The position numbers and the translations under genes are program-made. The notes beneath the pieces are model-generated. The model worked only from the letters and a program-made list of their open reading frames with translations, did no database searches and was not told the DNA's origin. DNA of 13,868 bases from an uncultured Mycoplasmatales bacterium (GTDB taxonomy: Bacteria > Bacillota_I > Bacilli_A > Mycoplasmatales > Mycoplasmoidaceae). Location: contig CAJTRF010000016.1 of NCBI GenBank assembly GCA_910578525.1, positions 1 through 13,868 of the forward strand, in the 5' to 3' direction. Shown piece by piece: positions 6,572 through 13,868 of the stretch (positions are counted from its first letter, which is position 1; every line of letters starts with the position of its first letter).

Positions 6572-9511
6572 TTAATTAACAAAGTCTCTTTTTGCTTCAG
6601 AAATAGAAATTTTAAAGATACTTGTAACACCTTTAACTTGCATAGTAGCACCATACAAGACATCACAACGTTCCATAGTACCAGGTCTATGAGTAATAAC
6701 AATGAATTGAGTATTATCACCATTTTCGTGAATAATGTTAGCAAATCTTTCAACGTTAGCTGGATCAAGAGCAGATTCTGCTTCATCTAAAATGATTAAT
6801 GGGAAGTTTTTTATTTGTAATATTGCAAATAATATAGACAAAGCCACTAATGTTTTTTCTCCACCTGATAATAAGTTTAAGTGAACAATGTTTTTTCCTG
6901 GTGGATTAGCAATTACATCCAAACCAGAAGCTAAGATATCATCAGGGTTTGTATATTGAATTTGACAGTTACCACCACCAAATAAATATCTAAAGATTTC
7001 TGGTAACTTAGCATTAACATCTTCAATAGTCTTTCTAAAGTCTTCTCTTGCCCTGTTATCTAATTCGGTTATGATGTTAACAATTTCATTTTTAGCATCT
7101 TCCAAATCTTGTTTTTGTTTTGATAATGTATCAAAACGAGCTTGGATATCATCTAATTCTTCAAGAGCTTCCATGTTAATAGAACCTAATTTTTCAATTT
7201 CTGATTGTAAACGTGCTACTAATTCACGAGCTTCATTATCAGACATTGGTAATTCTCCAGAATAGTTTTCTGTAGCATATTCAATAGTCATTTTGTAATC
7301 TTTATTAAGTTTATTCTTAATATTTTCTAGTAAAGATTCGCATTTAACTTTATCTTTTTCACATTCATTGATTTGATCACGATATTTGTCAATTTGGAAT
7401 CTTAATTCAGTCAATTTATCTTCTTTATCTTGAATTTCTGATTTGTAGATAGTTTTTGTGTTTTTATCTACATTTATTTGTTCTGTTAGTTTGTCTTTTT
7501 TAGAGTTTAAACGAGCTAATTCTTCATTGATTGAAACTTCGTTTCATTCTTGTTTAGTTTTAGTCAAATTATTTTTATTAACTAATTGTTGGTATTCAGT
7601 TTCTAACCTAATATGTTCGTTTTCATTATTAGTCAATGTTTGCTCGTAGTTAGATAAAAGAATTTTCTTTTCATTTTGCTTAGCTGATATTGAATTAAAA
7701 TTAGCAGTAGTTTCATCTAACTCTTGTTTAATTCCAACTAATAAATGACTTGTTTGTTCATAAGTTTTGTTTAATTCTTCTAATTTAGCTTCTAAATTAA
7801 CAGTAGAAGCAATAATTGGTTTATTAAAACCACCAGTCATAATACCACCAACATTGATAATATCACCATCTAGTGTAACTACACGATATAAAGAATATGT
7901 GTAATTAGACAATTTAGTTGCATTGCTTAATTCATTCGCAATGATAACACTACCTAATAAGTTAGCATAAATATTTTCATATTGTTTTTGAGTTGTGATT
8001 AATTCACTTGCAATTCCGACAAAACCAGTAAGTGTCTTTAACACTTCAATATGTTCTGGTTTTACCATTTTTGGTTTAATAGACATTGGCAAGAATGTAG
8101 CTTTACCAGCTTGATTCTTTTTTAAGAAATTAATTGCATCTACCGCATCGTCTTGTTCTTGAACAATTACATTATTGACTTGTTTACCAAGAGCAGTGAA
8201 GATTGCTTTTTCATATTTTACATCTGTTTGGATAAAGTCTTTAACTAACCCTTTAATACCACTTAATGCATTTCTATTTTCAATAATAGTACGTGGTCCT
8301 GCATCTACACTATTTTTATTATTTAATTGTTCAATGATGTTTTTAGTCATCATTCTAGTTTCAGTCAATTTAGTAGATAAATCGCTTGCTTGATTAGACA
8401 ATTGTTCACGTCTTGTTTTTAATTGTTCAATCATGCTGTTGTATTCTTCAATTTGACCTTTTAAAGTATCAATATTGTTTTTGGCATTATTGATTTCAAA
8501 TTTAGTAGCAGCAATTAATTGCTGATATGCTTGTGCTTTCTTTTCAGCATTTTCACTAGTTAAGTCATTATGTAAGTTAGACTCAATTGAATTCTTACGA
8601 ATTTCTAACTTATTGATTTGTTGTAATAATGAAGTATATTCGTTATTTAATGATTCAATATTTTTATCTGCTGTTTCTAATTTGTCTTTAGCGAATTTAA
8701 GAGATTGTTCAATTGAATCAACATTTGGTTCAAACACCTCTAGCTCATTCTTTGCTTTTTCAAAGTTAGAGTTAGCCAGATTTAATTTATCTGAATAATA
8801 TTGAAAATCTTTAACAGATAACATTAAGTCTAACTTTGTTAGCTCTTTTCTTTTTTCTTTATAAATTAATACCTTTTCAGCTTGTTTTTTGAGTTTATTT
8901 AGAGTTCTTTCTAATTCATTAACTACAGAAGTAACATTATTTAAATTAACAGTTGTTCTTTCTAATTGGTTATTAGCTTCGTCTTTTTGTTTAGTATATA
9001 AACCAATGCCGGCTGCTTCTTCAAAAATTCTTCTACGTTCTTCTGGTTTTGCTTCAACAAATCATTGAACGGTACCTTGTGAAATAATACCAAGCGATCC
9101 TTTAGACAAACCTGTATCCAAAAAGATGTTTTGAATATCTTTTAAACGTGCAGGTTCACCATTAATAAAATATTCATTATTTCCACTGCCACGTTCTACA
9201 CGTCTAGTAACTGATAATTCTTTACCTTCATAATGAATCATTCCATTGGAATTATCAAACACAAGAGTAACTTCTGCATATTTGCTAGGTTCATGATTAG
9301 TAGAACCATGAAAGATGATATCTTCAGAAGTCTTTCCTCTTAATGCTTTATTTGATTTTTCTCCTAAAACTCATTTAATGGCATCAACTATGTTAGACTT
9401 ACCACTTCCATTTGGTCCAACAACACCAGACATTTGTTTGTCAAAAACAAATTCAGTTTTAGTAGCAAAAGATTTAAATCCTGTAGCAATAAATTTCTTT
9501 AGAAAAACCAT
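6572..9511 (-). CDS. smc: Chromosome condensation ATPase SMC
   Basis: SMC dimers, with ScpA and ScpB, organise and help segregate the chromosome. The product has 979 residues, at the short end for bacterial SMC (about 1,180 in Bacillus subtilis), mainly through shorter coiled coils. In order: N-terminal ATPase lobe with GFKSF and Walker A GPNGSGKSN (32-40); long coiled coil; hinge domain at roughly 400-560, with the typical LSGIKGLVKDFI, NFLKKNQAGKATFLP and GGIMTGG; second coiled coil; C-terminal lobe with signature LSGGEKTLVALSILFA (from about 881) and Walker B PLIILDEAESALDP (from about 904). Several Trp codons are TGA, including IKWVLGEK and VQWFVEAKPEERR. It starts one base after the rnc stop and lacks a clear Shine-Dalgarno. 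scpA and scpB are not present. Confidence 0.98.
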
Positions 9512-9512
9512 A

Positions 9513-10196
9513 TTATTTCTTTAATTTATTATAAGCATTCATGGCTGCTAATTTTTCAGCTTCTTTTCTTTTAGTAGCTTTTGCCTTTCCATAACAGATA
9601 CCATTAGTAAAAACTGATACTTCATAAAATGGGTATTCATCATCTTTTGAAATGTTTTTGCAAACGTATTTAATTTTGTTTTTACCATAATGTTGCATTG
9701 CTTCTTGAAATAAAGATTTGTAGTCAGTAGAAAACTTATCTAATGAATGAATTTCATATAAATGAATGATAGTTCTCTTTAAGACTTTAAAAGTTTGTTT
9801 TTCTCCAAGATCAAAGTAGATAGCAGCAATAATTGCCTCAAATGAATCTTCCAGAATCTTATCAGAAATATTACCGTTTTGATCTACTAAAGAATTTTGT
9901 AAGAAAATGTATTTATTTAGTTCGAGATTTTTGGCTGCTAAAGATTCTGTATGTGACTGAACAATCATAATTTTAATTTTTGTCATTTCACCTTCAGACA
10001 TTTCTGGATGTTTTTTAAATAAATATTCTCTTACTATTTTTTCAATGATAGAGTCTCCTAAAAACTCTAACCTTTGATAATCATAGTCAACGTTAGCAAC
10101 AGTTCTATATGAAGGATGAGTTAATGCTTCAATATATCAAGAGTAAGTTTTAGGTTTTATCAATAATTTATCAAATAAGGGTTGTAGATCTCTCAT
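9513..10196 (-). CDS. rnc: Ribonuclease III
   Basis: RNase III cleaves double-stranded RNA, including rRNA precursors and structured mRNAs. The 227-residue product has normal length. The signature is YQRLEFLGDSIIE (about 40-52), with catalytic Glu44 and Asp48. The second metal-binding pair lies in EDSFEAIIAAIYFD (Asp117, Glu120). A double-stranded RNA-binding domain follows from about residue 158, with SLFQEAMQHYGK and the end KATKRKEAEKLAAMNAYNKL. I chose the ATG at 10196 because it gives the full N-terminal helix and lies one base after the plsX stop. A TGA-coded Trp (YSWYIEALTHPSY) interrupts the frame under the standard code. Confidence 0.97.
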
Positions 10197-10197
10197 G

Positions 10198-11172
10198 TTA
10201 TTTTAAATTTTCTTTAATCTTATCTATAACATTATTTTTAACTGAGCGGTATAACATGCTTAATGAACTATAAAATTGTTGATAATCAGCGTTTCCATGT
10301 GTTTTGACAGCAATTTTATTAAGTCCGATAACTAATGCACCAGCATTGTTTTTGTAATCAAAAGTCTTTTTAACACCTTTGATTGCAAAAATAGAAAACA
10401 AAGCCCCTAATCAGTTCCAAGGTTTTTTGTATTGCACTTTTAAACTGTTAGTTACAGTTTTAAGAGCGCCTTCTGAAGCTTTCAATGTAATATTACCTGT
10501 ATATCCATCACAAACAGCGATATCTACTATGCCATTAAGTAATTCTCTAGTTTCTATAAAACCAACATAATTTAAAGAATTGTCTGTCTTTAATAAAATA
10601 TTTGCTTCGTGATGATAAGCAAAACCTTTTTCTTTCTCACTACCAATGTTAATAACACCAATTTTTGGGTTATTAATACCTCTTATGGTTTCGCAATAGA
10701 TCTTAGCCATTTGAGCAAATTGATATAAATCTTTACCAGAACACTCTTTATTTGCTCCAACATCTAATAAAGTAAGGCCTTTGCCGTTACTAGTAGGCAC
10801 ATATGGCATAAATGCTGGTTTATTAATTCCTGGAATAGTTCTAATTAACCCATAAACCAATAAAACATAACAAGCTGTGCTTCCAGCAGATAATACACCA
10901 TCAGTAATTCCGTCAGCTGCAGATTTAATTGCTTTATACATTGAAGTTTCGTTTTTTCTTAAAGCTGTAATCGGAGTATCATCCATATGGATGATATCAG
11001 AACAATGAACAATTTCAAATTCATTTGGAGTTAGCAATTTTGCCTTGATAATGTTTTCATTACCAAAAAGAATTATTGAAACATCATTATGTTTAGAAAC
11101 AAAATCTCTAGCAGCTTGAATTGCTTCATTTGGATCATTTTCAAAACCCATTACATCTAATGCTAATTTCAT
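10198..11172 (-). CDS. plsX: Phosphate acyltransferase PlsX
   Basis: PlsX interconverts acyl-ACP and acyl-phosphate, supplying acyl-phosphate to PlsY for phosphatidic acid synthesis at the membrane. The 324-residue product is close to the usual length of about 330. It begins MKLALDVMGFENDP, the family start (usually MGGD). It contains RKNETSMYKAIK, DGVLSAGSTACYVL, LLDVGANKECSGKDLYQFA, NIGSEKEKG and VCDGYTGNITLKASEGA, all characteristic of PlsX. TGA at 10411-10413 (KKPWNW) is Trp; the true end is TAA at 10198-10200. It starts one base after fakA, and the two probably act in the same pathway by using exogenous fatty acids. Confidence 0.96.
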
Positions 11173-11173
11173 A

Positions 11174-12865
11174 TTATTTTAGAACAATGTGGAAGTAGTA
11201 AATTGTTTCATTTGTAGGTATCAATGTAACTTCCATACCGTGTTTTTCCATTCATTCTTTTTCGATAACACTTAAAGTGGCAGGATTTACATTAGATCCA
11301 TAGAAAACATAAGCGTGTTTAGAATGTTTTTGTTGTTTACTTAATAAAGTAAAAGTTTGTTCAATAACTTTATTAATATTTGTTGAAGAAGAAATAATTT
11401 TCTTAGAAATGATTCCTATGTAATCATTCTTCTTAATATTAATATGTGAATATTTAACCATTTTGATAGATTTAGAAATCTTGCCGGCCGCTAAACTTTT
11501 GCATTGTTTTGTAAGAATTTTAATATTGTTTTTGTATTCAGATTCTGGATTATATGCTAGACATAATGCATATGTTGTAGCAATATCACCTGTATTTATA
11601 AGTGTAATACTTGCTGATTTGTTAACATTTTTAAACAATGAAATAGCTTCTTTAGCTGCTAAAATCATATTTCCATCATCTACTAATAAAATAACCTTTG
11701 AAGACTTAGTAGAGTTTAAAGCATCTAAAAATTCTTGAATAGATGGGTTACCATTTTTTTCACACTCAATAACATAATCAACAGCTAGATCGTTTTTAAA
11801 TGTCTTTGATAGCAATCCTGTTGGACTAGTAATAATAATTACTGGTTTGTTAGATAAAGCAATTTTCTTAGTAGAAGAAGAACTTCCAAGAGTCATTCCA
11901 GGATTTCTTTCTAAGAATTGGAAAGTCATGTTTTCAACTTTAACTTTTGAAAATTCACCATATTTTTGACCAATTTGTAATACTTTATATGGATTTATTG
12001 AGTGAATATGAACTTTTAAGATGTCTTCATCATTAACAGCGACCAAAGAATCACCGATAGCCATTAATTCTTGTTTTAAGTTTTTTAAATTAAAGTTTTC
12101 TTTGTTTTTTTGTTCTAAAACAACTTTTGCTCCTAATTTTAAGATAAACTCACAACAATATCCAAAACCATCATTATTATCAACAAATCCTGGTACTGTA
12201 CTAATTTCTTTTTTTGGAGTTTGTTTAGCTGCTTGTTTTTCATTAGTTTTCTTATTAGATAAAGATTCTTCAATACCTTTGAAGAAACACACTAATCCAT
12301 AACCGCCAGAATCTACTACTCCTGCATTTTTAAGTTCAATTAAGAATTCAGGGGTCTTTTTTAAAATTTCATTAGATTCTTTAACTATGTCTTTAACCAA
12401 AGCTTCTATAGTTTTATAACTACTACGTTTCTTTGCAATATTTTCACTTGTAACTCTAATAACTGTTAAAATTGTACCTTCTACTGGTGTAGAAACAGAA
12501 CGATAAGCAATTTCTTTGGCTTTGCATAAAGCATCAATGAATTGATCAATAGATAATTTAGTTGATTTTTCAGTAAATACTGAAACAAATCCTTTAATAA
12601 TTTGACTAAAGATAACGCCCGAGTTACCACGAGCATTCATTAATAAAGCTCTTGAAAAAGCTTTTCCTAAAGTTTGCAAATCGTTAAATTGCATATCTTT
12701 AATAGTAGAGATAGCACCTTCTGTAGTAATTTTTAAATTACTTCCTGTATCTCCATCAGGTACCGGAAAAACATTTAGCTCATTAATATACTCATATTCA
12801 TTAGAAATGAATTGAGTGCCTACAGCAAACATGTTTTTAATTTGTTCAATAGTTAAATTAGTCAT
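11174..12865 (-). CDS. fakA: Fatty acid kinase subunit FakA (YloV, DhaL-type)
   Basis: FakA phosphorylates fatty acids bound to FakB, giving acyl-phosphate for phospholipid synthesis. The product has 563 residues, as usual for the family. The N-terminal DhaL/DAK2 ATP-binding domain (about 1-200) shows NVFPVPDGDTGSNL with the Mg-binding aspartates (Asp37, Asp39), the RGNSGVIFSQIIKGF stretch, and GVVDSGGYGL. The middle domain has VHIHSINPYKVLQIGQKYGE. The C-terminal DegV-like EDD domain has VIIITSPTGL and AYNPES. The TGA at 11252-11254 is Trp, so the protein ends at TAA 11174-11176. It starts three bases after the Asp23-like gene. AGGAG lies about 15 bases upstream, the only Shine-Dalgarno-like motif seen in the operon. 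FakB is not in the window. Confidence 0.94.
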
Positions 12866-12868
12866 TTT

Positions 12869-13135
12869 CTATAATGCTCCTACATTAATTGTTAATTTGT
12901 CACAATCAAAGATAGCTTTTAATTCAAAGTATAGCAAATCTTGGATCTCTGTTAAAGTGGTATATACACCATAATTTGAATGATGAAAGGCAACCTTAAC
13001 ATCAAAAATCATATTTTTAGTGTCAATAGAGATTTTTGGTTGTACTTTATTGTCAATTAAAGGGACCTTATCTAAATATTGAAGAATAATCTCTTCAATA
13101 ACGTCTGCTTTAAATTCAATTTTAGCATTTGGCAT
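12869..13135 (-). CDS. Asp23/Gls24 (YloU)-like small protein
   Basis: The product has 88 residues and is the first gene of the operon, directly upstream of fakA, the position held by the Asp23-family gene yloU in Firmicutes. The second half (FDVKVAFHHSNYGVYTTLTE, then LLYFELKAIFDCDKLTINV) fits the beta-alpha-beta pattern of Asp23 proteins, ending in a strand of the type V-x-V-x-V. It is shorter than typical Asp23 members (over 110 residues). The role is uncertain; family members in other bacteria are linked to the envelope or to the fakA partner gene. Assignment rests mainly on position and secondary-structure pattern. The ATG has no Shine-Dalgarno but lies about 40 bp after a good promoter. 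Confidence 0.6.
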   Translation of the reverse strand: MPNAKIEFKADVIEEIILQYLDKVPLIDNKVQPKISIDTKNMIFDVKVAFHHSNYGVYTTLTEIQDLLYFELKAIFDCDKLTINVGAL

Positions 13136-13178
13136 ATATTTATATATTCATATGAAGTCTTAAACTCATATAAATTAG

Positions 13179-13207
13179 TTAATATTATATAAAAAATACT
13201 ATATAAT
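13179..13207 (+). promoter_or_regulatory. Promoter of rpmF
   Basis: TATAAT at 13202-13207 is preceded at 17 bp by TTAATA (13179-13184), a weak -35. The leader to the rpmF ATG would be about 20 nt and includes the Shine-Dalgarno AGGA (13224-13227). It shares DNA with the divergent operon promoter, so the two probably compete. Confidence 0.55.
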
Positions 13208-13213
13208 AGACAA
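13184..13213 (-). promoter_or_regulatory. Promoter of the eight-gene minus-strand operon
   Basis: Read on the minus strand, TTGTCT (13213-13208), an 18-bp spacer and TATAAT (13189-13184) form a good sigma-70-type promoter. Transcription would begin near 13177 and give a leader of about 40 nt to the first gene. It overlaps the oppositely directed rpmF promoter. Confidence 0.6.
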
Positions 13214-13234
13214 TTATATTATTAGGAAAAAATT

Positions 13235-13411
13235 ATGGCTGTTCAACAAAGAAGAGTATCAAAATCACGTAAAGGAATGAGAAAATCTCATCAAGCATTA
13301 AAAGCTCCTAAGACTGTGATTTGTAAACAATGTGGAAAACCAATTAAACCTCACCGTGTATGTCCATACTGTGGATATTACGATGGTAAAAAAGTAATTG
13401 AAGTTAAATAA
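13235..13411 (+). CDS. rpmF: 50S ribosomal protein L32
   Basis: The product has 58 residues, the normal size for L32, a small zinc-ribbon protein of the large subunit. The N terminus MAVQQRRVSKSRKGMRKSHQ is the family signature. Four cysteines form the zinc site: ICKQCGK (Cys30, Cys33) and RVCPYCGY (Cys43, Cys46). AGGA precedes the ATG at suitable distance. A small membrane protein gene follows after 4 bp. Confidence 0.98.
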   Translation: MAVQQRRVSKSRKGMRKSHQALKAPKTVICKQCGKPIKPHRVCPYCGYYDGKKVIEVK

Positions 13412-13415
13412 TTAC

Positions 13416-13607
13416 ATGAAAAAAGCTAAACAAGCAAGTCTTACTGACTTAAACTTTGATAGTATTGTTAATTCTGATCAATTCCAAAATAACAAGGTAG
13501 TACCAGAGAAACGTTTTTCAAATGTTATTAAATCAATTTTGCTTACCATTGTTGGTATTGGATTAGGTAGTGGATTATTTTGCTTGTTTTACTATCTATG
13601 TAAATAA
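13416..13607 (+). CDS. Small single-span membrane protein of unknown function
   Basis: The product has 63 residues and matches no family I recognise. Residues 1-36 are polar and mixed in charge (MKKAKQASLTDLNFDSIVNS and so on). Residues 37-61 form one hydrophobic segment (VIKSILLTIVGIGLGSGLFC and on), with GIGLGSG glycines, ending YYLCK at the C terminus. The topology is probably N-in with a C-terminal anchor. It begins 4 bp after rpmF without a Shine-Dalgarno, so translation is probably coupled. The tRNA-Cys gene begins 7 bp after its stop. The ATG at 13416 is preferred to the TTG at 13398, which lies inside rpmF. Confidence 0.65.
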   Translation: MKKAKQASLTDLNFDSIVNSDQFQNNKVVPEKRFSNVIKSILLTIVGIGLGSGLFCLFYYLCK

Positions 13608-13614
13608 ATTTAGT

Positions 13615-13689
13615 GGTGCCTTAGCCAAGTGGTAAGGTCCGAAGCTGCAACCTTCGTATTCGTCAGTTCGAATCTGACAGGCACCTCCA
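13615..13689 (+). tRNA. tRNA-Cys (anticodon GCA)
   Basis: Acceptor stem GGTGCCT (13615-13621) pairs with AGGCACC (13679-13685), followed by discriminator T and an encoded CCA (13687-13689). The anticodon stem CGAAG/CTTCG encloses CTGCAAC, giving anticodon GCA at 13647-13649. The T loop TTCGAAT is canonical. It lies just after the small membrane gene and 3 bp before tRNA-Arg, probably in one transcript. Confidence 0.96.
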
Positions 13690-13692
13690 TAA

Positions 13693-13769
13693 GCGCCTTT
13701 AGCTCAATTGGATAGAGCGTTTGGCTACGGACCAAAAGGTTGCGGGTTCAACTCCTACAAGGCGCGCCA
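13693..13769 (+). tRNA. tRNA-Arg (anticodon ACG)
   Basis: Acceptor stem GCGCCTT (13693-13699) pairs with AAGGCGC (13759-13765), followed by discriminator G and an encoded CCA (13767-13769). The anticodon stem TTTGG/CCAAA encloses CTACGGA, giving ACG at 13727-13729; the A at the wobble position is presumably edited to inosine to read CGN codons. The T loop TTCAACT is normal. Confidence 0.96.
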
Positions 13770-13780
13770 TTAAAAAAAAT

Positions 13781-13812
13781 AAACCCTCACACTAAGTGGG
13801 GGTTTTTATTTT
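13781..13812 (+). terminator. Strong terminator after the rpmF-tRNA unit
   Basis: AAACCCTCAC (13781-13790) pairs with GTGGGGGTTT (13796-13805), with one G-U pair, around an ACTAA loop. It is followed by TTATTTT. It is unusually GC-rich for this genome and ends the plus-strand unit just before the right inverted-repeat arm. Confidence 0.92.
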
Positions 13813-13816
13813 AATA

Positions 13817-13868
13817 TAGACTGTAAAACCTATTTTACGCCACTTTGGAGTAAATATGGGGAAATGAC
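13817..13868. repeat. Right arm of 52-bp terminal inverted repeat
   Basis: This is the exact reverse complement of positions 2-53. Like the left arm it lies directly beyond a transcription terminator and is cut by the window edge, so the true repeat may extend outward. No coding potential is visible. Confidence 0.85.

Noticed and set aside
2..13868. Claim of a composite transposon or mobile island
   Set aside because: The content is mostly core housekeeping genes and no transposase, integrase or target-site duplication is visible; only the inverted repeat itself is supported.

Overview
The window is an AT-rich Mollicutes (mycoplasma-group) chromosome segment. TGA must be read as tryptophan (genetic code 4): smc, ftsY, rnc, plsX, fakA, the HAD gene and the three surface-protein genes are continuous and keep their family motifs only if in-frame TGA is Trp. 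All real stops seen are TAA or TAG. The BspA-like leucine-rich-repeat lipoproteins suggest a host- or protist-associated mycoplasma. The Malacoplasma/Ureaplasma side of the group (for example a relative of Candidatus Malacoplasma girerdii) is a guess from gene content, not a demonstrated placement.

Layout. (1) Positions 2-53 and 13817-13868 form a perfect 52-bp inverted repeat bounding the window. (2) 64-1176, minus strand: rplJ-rplL (L10, L7/L12) with a leader holding an attenuator-like hairpin and a terminator after rplL. (3) 1240-4499, plus strand: three paralogous BspA-type LRR lipoprotein genes. Each has its own promoter containing a poly(A) tract next to a TATATT box, and its own conserved 3' hairpin. 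A fourth promoter-like copy with a 19-A tract is followed by no gene. (4) 4507-13135, minus strand: one compact eight-gene operon, in transcription order Asp23-like protein, fakA, plsX, rnc, smc, ftsY, ylxM and a degenerate HAD protein. Four of the seven junctions are exactly TAA-N-ATG. (5) 13202-13812, plus strand: rpmF, a small membrane protein, tRNA-Cys(GCA), tRNA-Arg(ACG) and a strong terminator.

How the parts work together. The minus-strand operon is a condensed form of the Firmicutes yloU-yloV-plsX-rnc-smc-ftsY-ylxM cluster without the fab/acp genes. This fits a cell that activates scavenged fatty acids (FakA, PlsX) and links this to RNA processing, chromosome organisation and SRP targeting. 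The BspA array is the accessory part: surface proteins with conserved ends, variable middles and slippage-prone promoters, which suggests phase and antigenic variation. The most notable observations are these poly(A) promoters, the orphan promoter, the terminal inverted repeat, and the HAD protein that has lost most catalytic residues.
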